Program-made: the position numbers and the translations under genes
Shown here: positions 43,284 to 53,274 of the stretch, piece after piece
Position numbering within the stretch: the first letter of the stretch is position 1
How the letters are laid out: the number at the start of each line of letters is the position of its first letter
Assembly: GCA_944323135.1 (NCBI GenBank)
Contig: CALURI010000003.1
Location: forward strand, 62,001 to 126,000
From: Candidatus Gastranaerophilales bacterium
Lineage (GTDB): Bacteria > Cyanobacteriota > Vampirovibrionia > Gastranaerophilales > Gastranaerophilaceae
Direction: 5' to 3'
DNA: 64,000 nt
The notes under the pieces: generated by a model
Databases searched by the model: none
What the model was told of the DNA's origin: nothing
Seen by the model: only the letters and a program-made list of their open reading frames with translations

Positions 43284-44243
43284 TTAAAATCCCCTGTCTT
43301 CCAAAAATGCTGCTCCTATAACTCCTGAATAATCTCCTAGTATAGCTTTTTTGAATTGTATTTTTTCGGCAGGAACAGGTAATGATTTCGCTTTAGCTTT
43401 TTTAATTGTTTCTTGATAAAAATAGTCAACTGCTTCAATCAAACCGCCGCCTAAAATTATTAATTCAGGATTAATAAAGTTTATAATACTTGCAAGACCG
43501 CCTGAAAGGTATTCAGAAGCTTCTGTTACACATTGTAGAACAAGCTCATCATCTTTTTCAATAGACTTTTGAATCATACTTGAAGTTATTGCTTTGCCGG
43601 GTTCAAGATATTCAAGTATAGCTGATTTACGCCCTTTTTTTAATGCCCCTTCTATTCTTTTTTCTATAGCAGATCGTGATGCATAAGCTTCAAGACAACC
43701 ATGTGCTCCGCACGCACATTGTCTTCCGTTTAAATCTACTATAATATGTCCGATTTCTCCGGCAGTTCCTGTTGAACCATATATTATTTGCCCGTTTTTT
43801 ACAATAGATGAACCGACTCCTGTTCCGACAAAAACACATACAAAGTCATTATAACCTTTTGCAGCTCCGAATTTTTGTTCTCCTTTTGCTGCAATTTCTA
43901 CATCATTACCTACAAAAACAGGCAGGTTAAATTTTTCCGATAATATTTTTTTTAAGTTTAAATCATAACAATCAAGGTTTGGTGCAGCTATTATTATCCC
44001 GTTCTTTCGGTCAATTTGCCCTGCTGCTCCTATGCCTATAGAACTTATTTCATTTAGCTTGACTCCGCTTGTTTCTATAAGCTCTTCAATGCCGTCAAGC
44101 ATTTTTTTTACTATGTTTTGCGGACCTTTGTCTTTTTTTGTTTTCTTTTTAACGTGTTCTACGACTTTACCGGTTTGCCTGTTAATAAGGGCTATAAGAA
44201 TTTTTGTTCCACCTAAATCAATTCCGATTGAATAAATTTTCAT
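43284..44243 (-). CDS. ROK-family sugar kinase (glucokinase-like)
   Basis: A 319-residue ROK protein with no DNA-binding domain, so a kinase rather than a repressor. It shows the ATP motif GIDLGGTKILIAL (residues 7-19), VFVGNDVEIAAKGE (catalytic Asp), GTGVGSSIV, GEIGHIIVD and the zinc motif CACGAHGCLEAYAS (about residues 173-186). Glucose is the likeliest substrate. It is first of the minus-strand run and adjacent to a glycosyltransferase. TATAAT-like boxes lie 2 and 9 nt before the ATG. Confidence 0.92.
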   Translation of the reverse strand: MKIYSIGIDLGGTKILIALINRQTGKVVEHVKKKTKKDKGPQNIVKKMLDGIEELIETSGVKLNEISSIGIGAAGQIDRKNGIIIAAPNLDCYDLNLKKILSEKFNLPVFVGNDVEIAAKGEQKFGAAKGYNDFVCVFVGTGVGSSIVKNGQIIYGSTGTAGEIGHIIVDLNGRQCACGAHGCLEAYASRSAIEKRIEGALKKGRKSAILEYLEPGKAITSSMIQKSIEKDDELVLQCVTEASEYLSGGLASIINFINPELIILGGGLIEAVDYFYQETIKKAKAKSLPVPAEKIQFKKAILGDYSGVIGAAFLEDRGF

Positions 44244-44331
44244 ATATTATAAATTATATATAAAAATACAAAATTTGCAAAAAATGAAATTCTTTGTTAG
44301 ACTGTTAAAGTATATAAGAAGGGGGATATGT

Positions 44332-45879
44332 ATGAATTTGATGAAAAAGTTTTTTATAACTCTTGTGTTAATGATATTTGCCTGTCAATATTCATTTGCA
44401 GCAGATGTGTGGGTTAATGATTTAAGAAGGATGTTTACGAATAATTCTTCTATTATTTATGAAATTAACTTGAGAACTTTTGGGGCGCAAGATACAAATA
44501 AAAACGGAATTATAGATTTTGATGATGCAGAAGAAAGCGGAACTTTTTTAAATGCAATCCCAAAACTTGCTGAACTTTCTCAAAAAGGTATAAATACAAT
44601 TCATGTAATGCCTATAACTCCTGTCGGTAAAACAAAAGCTTTGGGTACAGCAGGGTCTTTATACGCAGCTTCTTCATTTAATACATTAAATCCTCAACTC
44701 GCAAGTAAACAAAGTGCTCTTTCTATAAACGATCAGGCAAGAAAATTTATTAATGAAGCTCATAAATATCATATAAGAGTTATTATAGATTTGCCTTCTT
44801 GCGGTTCTTATGATTTGTATATGCAAAGACCTGAATTATTTGTAAAAGATAAGTCAGGGCAACCTGTAATACCTGCCGATTGGACAGATGTAAGATTGTT
44901 AAATGCAGGTACTGAAAATGCAGTTAACAAAGATGTTTATAACTTATATAAAGAATTTGTTGATATGGTAATAGGTTTAGGTGCAGATGGTATTAGAGCT
45001 GATGTTGCAACTAACAAGCCCGCAAAATTCTGGAAAGATTTGATTGCTTATTCAAGAACAAAAGATCATCAATTTATGTGGCTTGCTGAAGCATCGGAAA
45101 GCTGGACAACTCCTGTTTCTGAATATGCTGTTTTTACCCCTTATGATAAATTGCTGGAAGCTGGGTTTGACGGATATTACGGCAGTTATTTTAATTTAAA
45201 AAATTATAAAACAGGCAGAGAATTAACAAACCAAATTATTGCAACAAATGCAGCTATTAAAAAATATTCAGAACCAAAAGCTGTTATAGGGAGTTTTACA
45301 ACTCATGATGAAATGAGTCCTGTGTTGATTAACGGTGAAAAATTCAGCGAAATGATTATTTGGTTAAATGCTACATTACCTGTCAATTCTTATTTTGTAG
45401 ACGGATTTGATTCCGGTGACAGTTATATTTATTTGTGGGCAAATAAAGAAGCTTTTAAGACTTTTACTGACGATGATTATTATTTTGTACACCGCGGTAA
45501 AATTGATATATTTAATTTCTCAAGACAACCGGGCGGAAAGTCTACTGATTTAATGCAAACATTCATTATTGCAAATCAATTTAAAAGACAGTTTTCTAAA
45601 ATAATTAATAATGGTCAATTTGTTCCTTTAAAGACTTCTGTTCCTTCTGCATTTGCTTATGCAATGAGTTACGGGGGTAAGAGTATCATTGTTATAGGTA
45701 ATTTGAATTTTAGAAATAATATCGATACAAAAGTTTCGGTTCCAAAACTTGATAACAAGAATATTGTATTGCCTTTGAGGATTAATAATATTCCTATTAC
45801 TGAAAAAGGTGGATTTAAAACAACCCTTAACCCAGGAGAAACTCAAGTATTAGTTATAAATGATCTTGAAGTAAAATAA
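44332..45879 (+). CDS. Exported GH13-type (alpha-amylase-like) glycosidase
   Basis: A 515-residue protein with a signal peptide (MNLMKKFFITLVLMIFACQYSFA). The (beta/alpha)8 catalytic domain has the three GH13 acidic residues: the nucleophile in GIRADVA (about residue 219), the acid/base in WLAEAS (about residue 247) and the transition-state Asp in FTTHDEM (about residue 325). The usual VxNH motif is replaced by IIDLPSC, so substrate binding is atypical. Near residues 45-56, DTNKNGIIDFDD is an EF-hand-like calcium loop inserted in the barrel start. The ATG at 44332 has an AAGGGGG site. It probably degrades alpha-glucans in the periplasm or outside. Confidence 0.85.
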   Translation: MNLMKKFFITLVLMIFACQYSFAADVWVNDLRRMFTNNSSIIYEINLRTFGAQDTNKNGIIDFDDAEESGTFLNAIPKLAELSQKGINTIHVMPITPVGKTKALGTAGSLYAASSFNTLNPQLASKQSALSINDQARKFINEAHKYHIRVIIDLPSCGSYDLYMQRPELFVKDKSGQPVIPADWTDVRLLNAGTENAVNKDVYNLYKEFVDMVIGLGADGIRADVATNKPAKFWKDLIAYSRTKDHQFMWLAEASESWTTPVSEYAVFTPYDKLLEAGFDGYYGSYFNLKNYKTGRELTNQIIATNAAIKKYSEPKAVIGSFTTHDEMSPVLINGEKFSEMIIWLNATLPVNSYFVDGFDSGDSYIYLWANKEAFKTFTDDDYYFVHRGKIDIFNFSRQPGGKSTDLMQTFIIANQFKRQFSKIINNGQFVPLKTSVPSAFAYAMSYGGKSIIVIGNLNFRNNIDTKVSVPKLDNKNIVLPLRINNIPITEKGGFKTTLNPGETQVLVINDLEVK

Positions 45880-45911
45880 AAAAAACGAGGAAATAAATTC
45901 CTCGTTTTTTT
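45878..45911. terminator. Bidirectional intrinsic terminator
   Basis: The stem AACGAGGAA/TTCCTCGTT with a 5-nt loop has A and T runs outside. It lies between the converging GH13 gene and the 1,490-aa gene, overlapping both stop codons. Confidence 0.9.
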
Positions 45912-48900
45912 ATCTAAGTGCAGCAAGAGCTGCTACACGTTTTTTGTGTTTTTCCATAATTTCTTTTGTTCGTTGAGTTAATCTTCCTGCCGGTGCAGAT
46001 TTTTTTGCAGGAGTTGTTGTTTGGTTTTGATTCATTCCTAATAATTGAGAACCAGTACTTGCAGCTCCTGATAATGCTGTTATTATATTTGAGATATTCT
46101 TTTGTTTTTGTTCTGATGCAGCTTCTATTTTTGCCATTTTAGCTTTGTAATCTGTACGTTGTTGCTTTTCTGTTTCAAGTTTTGCTACTTGATCGGCATT
46201 ACCTGCTTGTTGAGCTGCTGCAATTTCAGTATCTAAGGTAGCATCGTCCATATCTGCATATTCTTTAGATGCTCCGTTTTCTCTCATATTATCTTTTAGT
46301 TCTTTATCAAGATCTTTAGATGCTTCTTTTTGAGCTTTTCTTGCAGCTTTTGCTTCTTTTAATTCTTCTTTTTCTTGAGTTTTTTGTTCTTTTAATTGTT
46401 CTTTTTCTGTTTTGTTATCTGTTGTATCATTTTTTTCAGTTTCTTCTGTATCTTTGTTTTTATCTTCTTTTTCGTTTTCAGAAGTATTATCAGATTTTTT
46501 TGCGGCTAATTGCCCTACTGCTGAGATTGTACTGATTGCTCCTCCAACCATGCCTAAAATGTTAGCAAATTCGCCTTCTGCACCAAATTCTGTCATAAGC
46601 TGGCTTGTTGTAGATAAAGTGCTTCCTGCAACACCTGCTATTTGCATTGTTTTGCCAAATGTGGAAGCGCCTGTGTTGCCTAAATCAGCAATAGTTGATG
46701 CAGAAGTCGTCAGAGATGCTGCTGCCCCTGTGATTGTGGATATTTTACTGAATACTCCGTTAGCTTCTTTACCTTGTACGGCTCTTACATTATTTACCAT
46801 AGAAGCTCCGGAAGATACGATATTTAGACCTGCACTTACTGCTGTTAATGTGCTGCTTACTGCTCCTTGTGTGCCTGAAAGTGATGTGACGGCTGAAATT
46901 GCGGTTTGCCCTAATGACATTAAACCTGCTGCAAGATTACCATTGGCTACATTGATTGCAGCTTTTGTAACACCGCATGCAACTGTTCCGTATGTGCCTA
47001 CTGTTGTTAAGGTTATACCTGTTGTCTGGATTGGAGTGCCGCTTGAAATTAATGCTGCACCTGCTGCTGCAGTAAATGGATTGCTCAACATTGCTGTACC
47101 GCTTGCAATCATTCCTGTACCGATTTTATTCATTATAATACCGGTTGAGGTTGTGATTGAGAAGACGTTTTCAGCTATGCCTACTGCTCCTAATTGTTTT
47201 TGAAGTTTATCTTGTTTTTCTTTTTCGTCTTTCTGTTCTTGTTTTACTTGTTTGGTAATTGCTTTAGTTGTTTTTTCAAATGTTTTTTGCTTTTTCGTAA
47301 CACTGGTTTCAATATTTACTAATTTTGTATTATTTCTGGTTATTATATTACCTGTAACTTGAAATTCTGAGCTTAAAACATTTAGCCTTGCACTGTTATT
47401 TGCAATTCGGTCAGAATTGTCTGAAACGTTTTGAGCAACGTTCATTGAAGAACTGCCTAAGAGGTTCCCTTGTGCATTGTTATTTTGTGGTTGTTGCGGT
47501 TGTTGAGCACTTGCATCTTCTGCTGCAAGTGTTTCATTTTCCATTGTTATTGTTTCGTATTCCGCAAGCATTTCTTCTTGTCTTCTTGCGGCTTCTTCTG
47601 CTTCTTTTGTTAATTGTTCCGCTTCTTTTTGTTCTTGTTGAATTTGTTTTTGTAATTTTTTTGCTTCTTTTTCAAGCTCTTTTTTACTTTTTTCAGTTTC
47701 TTTTTTTATGTTTTTAGAATCTTTTCCGTCTTCTTCTGCACTTGCGTTTATATCATCAACTTCTTTTTGAGATTTATTTGCGGTTTTTTCGTCTGCTTCT
47801 TCAGGTTCTTCTGTTCCTGTTTCTTCAGGAGTATTTGAATTTGTTTCTGTTGTTGATAAATCTGAATTAGGTTGAATTGCGCTTTCGATTGTTTCATCAA
47901 GATCTGTTTGAGGAACGGAATTTGAAGGCATAGTTTGCGGAATTGTGCCTTGCTGAGGCTGTGTTTGAGAAACTGGATTGTTAAAAGATTCAACTGTTGT
48001 TGAAATATTATTCGAATTAGTTATAGTTTCTGAAGTTGTTGAGGTAGTAGTTGTTTGAACTTGTGTTTGTTGAGTGTTATTTTCTGTTGTTGTATTTTGT
48101 CCGTTTTGTTGAGGTTGTTGATCGCCTGAATTGTTGGCAGGTGTGTTTGAATTTTCTGCTTCTGCTGTAGATGCGGCTGCGTTTTCTCCTGTTATTGAAA
48201 CTATTTTTGTATCTAATGCATTCAAATTTGCAAGTGCATCTGAAATGTTTACAGATGCCTCGTTTGTTGATTTTTCTGCTTGATCTTTATATGGTTTTGT
48301 AGCTTCTAATTGTGCTTCTTTTCCGATACGCTGACTTTGGACTCCTTTTGCGTATAACCATCTTGAACGTTCTGAGAATAAGAATTGTTTTAGTGCCATT
48401 TCTATAAAGAATGTGCCTATGCGTGCAAGAGTTATGCCTGAATTATTTGTAAAGTCAAGCTGTGTAGTATATTCAGGAATTATTGAATCTTTGTATTCAG
48501 AAGTTGTTCCTTGAGCTGTTATTTCTTCAGGAACTGCTTTATCTAATGTAGATTTTTCTTTAGATGTTTGAATTTGGAATTCTTTTTTTGCTGCTTCTGT
48601 TTCTGCATTCAGGTTTTGAATTTCTAAATTATTATCATTGATTATTTTTTTCTTTTCTGCAATTTTATTTTGAGTATTTGCATCTGTTTTTTCGTTTTCT
48701 TGTGTGTTACCGTTTTGTAATTCAGTATCAATTTCTCCTGAAGATTTGCCTGTTAATTGTTCAAGATCTTTTTTAGCTTTTGCGTTTTCGTCTTCAAGCT
48801 CTTGAATTTGTTTTTGGCGTGCTTCTTCTTCTTTGTTGTAGGCTTTGATTAGGGTATTTACTTTTTTCTCAGCAAGTTCTGCAAAGTCTTTATGACTTTG

Positions 48901-50382
48901 AGCTATGTTTATTGAAGTTAGAGCTTGTTGAGTTTGTTTTTGTAAATCTGTATTAATAGTGCCTGCTTGGTCTGTAAGTTGTTGAACACTTTCATCATTA
49001 AGTATAAAGTCTTCTTCAGATGTATTATTTTCGTTTGCAGCAGCCGTTTTATCCTTATTTGCTTCGTTGTTTGCAGGGTTTGTTTGTGTAGCAGCCGTTG
49101 TGTCTGTATTATTTGTTTGACTTGTTGTTTGGGAAACAGTATCAGTGCTTTGTAATTCTGTAGCTGATAATACACTATTTTCTATACCGATACTTGTTGC
49201 AATATCTTGTACGGAATTACTTGTATCTGCAGAATATTCCATAGTATCATTACCGATTTTGTTAGCTTCTTTAGCAAGGGTTTTACCTTGAGCCATTGCT
49301 AAAATTGAACCGATAAAACCTGTTTCTTGTGATATGGTTTGTGTTGTTCTTTTATATTTTGAATCTGATGTATAATCTGCAAGCATATCGCCGATATATA
49401 TTGTCTCATCGGCTAAATCTTGTCCGAGTACAGCTAGAATGTTTATTTGATTTAATGATTTTGCAATTTCATTTTTGTCAAATATCATGTCATCAGAATT
49501 TTTTCCTTGTTTGTTTTCAAGCATTCCCGTTAATTCTGCATAACGTTGGGCTTCGGTATCTGTTAAGGCTTCACCGTTATTGATTTTGTCTTGCAGTTGT
49601 CTCCATTCTTTCAGTTGTTTTTCATATTCTTCAAGTGCTTTTTTTTGATTTTTTATTTTATCTTCAAAATTTCTGCTTTCATTTTGAGTTTTAGGCAGAA
49701 GTTCATCTATCTGCACGCTTAATTTTTCATTATTATCGTTACATTGTTCTATTTTCTTTTTTGCTTTTGGAATTAATTCAAGATATGTGTCTTTTTCTGT
49801 AACTTCTTCAGTATTTCCTTCGTCGACATCGGTTGAACTTTCAAGATTTGCACCTTGACTTTGCATAATAGTATTTGCGATATCTACTATGTCTTGAGGG
49901 ATATTAACGCCGTTTTGTTGCATTTGAATAATTTCTTCAGCAGAATAACCTGACCATTGAGGATCAAGGATTTTACCGCTTTTTTTTGCGTAAGCTTCAA
50001 TGCTATATTTCATGGAAATATTAAAAGAGTTTATGTTTGATAAATTAGAATCATATACATTATATGTTTTTTCAACATATTTAATGGTCCCATCAGCTTG
50101 TTTTTCTTTTTTCTTGACTGTTTTAGTCCCTACAACAAGAAGTTCATTAGGATTATCCGGATCTCTTGTTAATTCTATATTCCCCGGTATATTATAGCCG
50201 TTTGCATTAATTACTTCATAACCTGTTTCGTCTTTGTAATATTTTTCAAATTCTGTTTTCTGGGTATCATCCATTTGGTAAAAAAGGCGCAATGCATCTG
50301 TATAGCTTATTTGTTCGCCATTCACGTCAAGGTAAAAGTCCTGAAATATTTCGTATTTGTTTGGCACGCCTTCGATTTGCAT
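45910..50382 (-). CDS. 1,490-residue coiled-coil protein with large hydrophobic domain
   Basis: One uninterrupted frame of 1,490 codons with an AGGAAAA site. There is no signal peptide. Layout: a small globular start (residues 1-150), coiled coil with Gln/Asn/Thr-rich linkers (about residues 180-640), a short hydrophobic helix plus basic segment (about residues 645-680), low-complexity Thr/Gln/Asn region (about residues 730-880), coiled coil (about residues 880-1060), a 200-residue Gly/Ala/Ser/Thr-rich hydrophobic domain (about residues 1080-1290), and a Lys/Glu-rich coil ending in KKRVAALAALR. The combination of long coils and a Gly/Ala hydrophobic domain without signal peptide is reminiscent of secreted pore-forming translocators, but I see no specific family motif. 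Function unknown. Confidence 0.82.
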   Translation of the reverse strand: MQIEGVPNKYEIFQDFYLDVNGEQISYTDALRLFYQMDDTQKTEFEKYYKDETGYEVINANGYNIPGNIELTRDPDNPNELLVVGTKTVKKKEKQADGTIKYVEKTYNVYDSNLSNINSFNISMKYSIEAYAKKSGKILDPQWSGYSAEEIIQMQQNGVNIPQDIVDIANTIMQSQGANLESSTDVDEGNTEEVTEKDTYLELIPKAKKKIEQCNDNNEKLSVQIDELLPKTQNESRNFEDKIKNQKKALEEYEKQLKEWRQLQDKINNGEALTDTEAQRYAELTGMLENKQGKNSDDMIFDKNEIAKSLNQINILAVLGQDLADETIYIGDMLADYTSDSKYKRTTQTISQETGFIGSILAMAQGKTLAKEANKIGNDTMEYSADTSNSVQDIATSIGIENSVLSATELQSTDTVSQTTSQTNNTDTTAATQTNPANNEANKDKTAAANENNTSEEDFILNDESVQQLTDQAGTINTDLQKQTQQALTSINIAQSHKDFAELAEKKVNTLIKAYNKEEEARQKQIQELEDENAKAKKDLEQLTGKSSGEIDTELQNGNTQENEKTDANTQNKIAEKKKIINDNNLEIQNLNAETEAAKKEFQIQTSKEKSTLDKAVPEEITAQGTTSEYKDSIIPEYTTQLDFTNNSGITLARIGTFFIEMALKQFLFSERSRWLYAKGVQSQRIGKEAQLEATKPYKDQAEKSTNEASVNISDALANLNALDTKIVSITGENAAASTAEAENSNTPANNSGDQQPQQNGQNTTTENNTQQTQVQTTTTSTTSETITNSNNISTTVESFNNPVSQTQPQQGTIPQTMPSNSVPQTDLDETIESAIQPNSDLSTTETNSNTPEETGTEEPEEADEKTANKSQKEVDDINASAEEDGKDSKNIKKETEKSKKELEKEAKKLQKQIQQEQKEAEQLTKEAEEAARRQEEMLAEYETITMENETLAAEDASAQQPQQPQNNNAQGNLLGSSSMNVAQNVSDNSDRIANNSARLNVLSSEFQVTGNIITRNNTKLVNIETSVTKKQKTFEKTTKAITKQVKQEQKDEKEKQDKLQKQLGAVGIAENVFSITTSTGIIMNKIGTGMIASGTAMLSNPFTAAAGAALISSGTPIQTTGITLTTVGTYGTVACGVTKAAINVANGNLAAGLMSLGQTAISAVTSLSGTQGAVSSTLTAVSAGLNIVSSGASMVNNVRAVQGKEANGVFSKISTITGAAASLTTSASTIADLGNTGASTFGKTMQIAGVAGSTLSTTSQLMTEFGAEGEFANILGMVGGAISTISAVGQLAAKKSDNTSENEKEDKNKDTEETEKNDTTDNKTEKEQLKEQKTQEKEELKEAKAARKAQKEASKDLDKELKDNMRENGASKEYADMDDATLDTEIAAAQQAGNADQVAKLETEKQQRTDYKAKMAKIEAASEQKQKNISNIITALSGAASTGSQLLGMNQNQTTTPAKKSAPAGRLTQRTKEIMEKHKKRVAALAALR

Positions 50383-50470
50383 AGTTTTCCTATTTTCCTT
50401 TTTTATTTATTTATCGGAAAATTGCACGTGAAACTTTAACAAATAACGGCTTTAAATCTTTTTATATGAC

Positions 50471-50505
50471 AAAAAACTCCGTAAAACTTTAGTTTTACGG
50501 AGTTT
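50471..50505 (-). terminator. Intrinsic terminator of trxA
   Basis: A 14-bp perfect stem (AAACTCCGTAAAAC and its complement) with loop TTTA; the plus-strand A run at 50471-50476 is a U run in the trxA transcript. Confidence 0.9.
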
Positions 50506-50529
50506 ACAATTGTAACAATTTTTATTAAA

Positions 50530-50853
50530 TTATAAATGTTTCTCAATATTAGAAATAATTGTTGACTTTGGCATTAAACCTACAAGTCTTTCAAGAGCTT
50601 TACCGTTTTTGAATACTAAAAGGCTTGGAAGACCGCTTATAGCATAATCTTGAGCAGTTTTAAGGTTCTCATCAGTGTTAACTTTTACAAATTTAACTTT
50701 TCCTGAAAATTCTTGAGCTACTTCATCTAAAATCGGACCTAATTTTCTGCACGGCCCGCACCAAGGTGCCCAAAAATCTACCACTACAGGTTGTTCGGAA
50801 TTTAAAACTTCCTGCTCAAAACTGGCATCATTAATATCAATTGCATTTGACAT
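50530..50853 (-). CDS. trxA: Thioredoxin
   Basis: A 107-residue thioredoxin with the active site WAPWCGPCRK (redox cysteines 32 and 35), the cis-proline region SGLPSLLVF and GLMPKS at the end. It is the general cytoplasmic disulfide reductant. It is a single gene with a strong AAGGAGA site and its own terminator, 80 nt after the stop of the gene on the same strand's far side. Confidence 0.96.
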   Translation of the reverse strand: MSNAIDINDASFEQEVLNSEQPVVVDFWAPWCGPCRKLGPILDEVAQEFSGKVKFVKVNTDENLKTAQDYAISGLPSLLVFKNGKALERLVGLMPKSTIISNIEKHL

Positions 50854-50947
50854 TATATATCTCCTTATTTTTTTATTTAACGGATTTATTCTATCACAGA
50901 ATTTTTTTTTGTGCTATTATCTTGTCAGAATTCTATAGGATAAGAAT

Positions 50948-51865
50948 ATGGTAAGAAAAAAGATAGTAGAAATTGTTCTTGATACAGAAACTACAGGTTT
51001 GGATTATACAAAAGAAAAAATGGTTGAATTTGCCGCAGTTAGACTTGAAAATGGCAAAATAAAAGATGAATTTCAAACTTTAATTAATCCCGAACAGCAT
51101 ATAAGAAAATCTAGTATGGCAATTCATGGTATTACTCAGGAAATGGTTGCCGATGCGCCTACTGAAGCTGAAGCAATGCCTAAAATTCTTGAATTTATCG
51201 GTGATTATCCGATTGTTGCTCATAATTGTATATTTGATTATTCTTTTTTAAATGAAGCAAGTTTAAGAACTTTTGGACAAGAATTAAACAATCCCAGAAT
51301 TGATTCCCAGCAGATGTTTAAAGAAGTGTATCCTGATTTGCCGTCACATGGGTTAGAAGCTTTGACATCAAAATTTAATGTAGAATTGAATAATCATCAC
51401 CGCGCAATGGCTGATACTATGGGACTTGCATTAGCATACCCAAAATTAAAAAAATTGTATCTTCAAAAATATGATTGGGAAGTTAAACAACTTGATAATG
51501 TTGAATATTTATTTGAAAGATTTTTGCGAATTCAACAGACTGTTACAACTTTGCAATCTGAATTGCAGGATTTGAAATCCGTATTTAAGCTTTATTTTGA
51601 ACAAGGCGGTGAACCGATAATTTCTCAATCCGGAGAAACTCTTGTTTATAATTCTAAACAATCATTCGGGTATGATTTGCACCAGATTAAAGATGTTTTG
51701 GAAGAAGTAGGAGCTTTTGATAAAGCTGTGAAATTGAATACAGGCTTTATTGACCGATTGGTTTGCGGTTGCAGGCTTGATGAGGAAAAAAGAGAGATTA
51801 TAAAAGATGCTCGTCAAGAAATTACGGAAACAAGAAATATACAAATTATAAAAGCAGGAAAGTAA
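50948..51865 (+). CDS. DnaQ-like 3'-5' exonuclease
   Basis: A 305-residue protein. The N-terminal 175 residues are a DEDDh exonuclease: LDTETTGLD (Asp and Glu of ExoI), AHNCIFDYSFL (ExoII Asp) and HHRAMADTMG (His and Asp of ExoIII). The C-terminal 130 residues are helical and unfamiliar, with a possible coiled coil (TTLQSELQDLK). It could be a DNA polymerase III epsilon-type proofreader or a repair nuclease. The replication role is not proven by context. It is followed 2 nt later by a transporter gene. Confidence 0.88.
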   Translation: MVRKKIVEIVLDTETTGLDYTKEKMVEFAAVRLENGKIKDEFQTLINPEQHIRKSSMAIHGITQEMVADAPTEAEAMPKILEFIGDYPIVAHNCIFDYSFLNEASLRTFGQELNNPRIDSQQMFKEVYPDLPSHGLEALTSKFNVELNNHHRAMADTMGLALAYPKLKKLYLQKYDWEVKQLDNVEYLFERFLRIQQTVTTLQSELQDLKSVFKLYFEQGGEPIISQSGETLVYNSKQSFGYDLHQIKDVLEEVGAFDKAVKLNTGFIDRLVCGCRLDEEKREIIKDARQEITETRNIQIIKAGK

Positions 51866-51867
51866 GT

Positions 51868-53274
51868 ATGGCAAATAAATTCATTGAATTTTTTAAGGAG
51901 CCTCCGGCTAAAGAAGTTATTACGGATAAAGAAAAAGTTGATAAAATGTATTCTCATTTCAGATGGAGAATATTTTATTCAAGTTTTATCGCGTATGTTG
52001 TGTTTCACTTATGCAGAAAAAATATTGCGGTGGCTTTGCCTTCAATGGGGGCAGCTTTACATTTGTCAAATACTGAATTGGGACTTTTAGGTTCTTCTTT
52101 ATATGTAACTTATGGTATAGGTAAATTTGTAAATGGTGTACTTGCTGATAAGTCAAATGTAAGAACTTTTTTACCTACGGCATTAATATTATCAGCAATA
52201 TGTAATTTGTGCTTTGTATTAAGTGCAACAATTATAACTCCGGGACATGTCAGCTTTTTCGGCTTGCCTTCTGCTACTATTCTTCTTTGGATTATGGCAT
52301 TTTTCTGGGGAGCTAACGGTTGGTTTCAGTCTTGCGGATTTCCTCCTGTTGCAAAAAGTTTATCATATTGGTTTTCAAATTCTGAAAGAGGTACGAAATG
52401 GTCTTTGTGGTCAACTTCTCACCAGATTGGCGTATTTTCGGCAGTAATGATTTCAGGCTTTGTTATTGATAAATTTGGATGGAAGGCTGCTTTTTATATT
52501 CCTGCAATTATTTGTATAATTACAGGTTTATGGTTGTTTGACAGACTGAGAGATAAACCTCAATCTTTGGGACTTCCTGATGTTGAAAAGTATAAAAATG
52601 AACCTGTAAAATGTCAAAAAGACGATGATGATAAGGATGAAAGATCTTATTTTCAAATATTCAAGGAGCATATTTTATGCAACCCTGTGATTTGGATGTT
52701 AGCTATTGCTTATATTTTTGTTTATATTATAAGATTCGGAACGGAAGATTGGCTTGTTAAATATTTAGTTGAAGTTAAAGGTAATACTCTTACTCTTGCA
52801 AGTTCTAAATTGAGTTCTCTTGCACTTGTTGGTGCATTTGGAGCAATTTTGGCAGGCGTTATTTCGGATAAAATATATAAAGGAAACAGAACTCCTATTA
52901 ATATTGTATTTTTAATTTGCTTAATATTCAGTTTGTTGGCTTTTGCGGCAAACCCTGCATCAAATAATATTATGGATTATGTTTACGCTGCAATGATTGG
53001 GATGTTTACAGCTGGACCTCAGATGTTAATCGGCGGATTATGTGCAGTGGAAAGCAGCTCTAAAAAAGTAGCTTCGGCATCTATCGGTTTTACCGGAGTA
53101 TTCGGATATGTCGGTGCGGCTTTATCTTCAAGCGGAACAGGAGTTGTTGTAGATAAATTTGGATGGAACGGAGCTATTATATTTTGGATGATTTCTACAA
53201 TGATTTGTGTTGTTATATGCTCGATTTTATTGATTTATGAAAAATTGAAGAAAAGAGCAGTTGCACAAAATTAG
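51868..53274 (+). CDS. MFS organophosphate antiporter (GlpT/UhpT-like)
   Basis: A 468-residue, 12-helix transporter. The start (RWRIFYSSFIAYVVFHLCRKN, about residues 32-52) has the family Arg/Tyr pattern, with SSLYVTYGIGKFVNGVLADKSN and WGANGWFQSCGFPPVAKSLSYWF typical of organophosphate:phosphate antiporters such as GlpT, UhpT and PgtP. The likely cargo is a phosphorylated C3 or C6 compound. It follows the exonuclease gene by 2 nt with AGGAAAG, and its stop overlaps that of the converging kinase gene by 4 nt. Confidence 0.9.
   Translation: MANKFIEFFKEPPAKEVITDKEKVDKMYSHFRWRIFYSSFIAYVVFHLCRKNIAVALPSMGAALHLSNTELGLLGSSLYVTYGIGKFVNGVLADKSNVRTFLPTALILSAICNLCFVLSATIITPGHVSFFGLPSATILLWIMAFFWGANGWFQSCGFPPVAKSLSYWFSNSERGTKWSLWSTSHQIGVFSAVMISGFVIDKFGWKAAFYIPAIICIITGLWLFDRLRDKPQSLGLPDVEKYKNEPVKCQKDDDDKDERSYFQIFKEHILCNPVIWMLAIAYIFVYIIRFGTEDWLVKYLVEVKGNTLTLASSKLSSLALVGAFGAILAGVISDKIYKGNRTPINIVFLICLIFSLLAFAANPASNNIMDYVYAAMIGMFTAGPQMLIGGLCAVESSSKKVASASIGFTGVFGYVGAALSSSGTGVVVDKFGWNGAIIFWMISTMICVVICSILLIYEKLKKRAVAQN

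Noticed and set aside
46412-47203. 263-codon plus-strand frame opposite the 1,490-aa gene
   Set aside because: It is antisense to the Gly/Ala-rich hydrophobic domain, and its Val/Pro/Ala-rich composition is what that region gives in reverse. No promoter, ribosome site or domain is seen.
45910-50382. Reading the 1,490-aa protein as a type III secretion translocator
   Set aside because: Only the general architecture is similar. No family motif, chaperone gene or secretion gene is present nearby.
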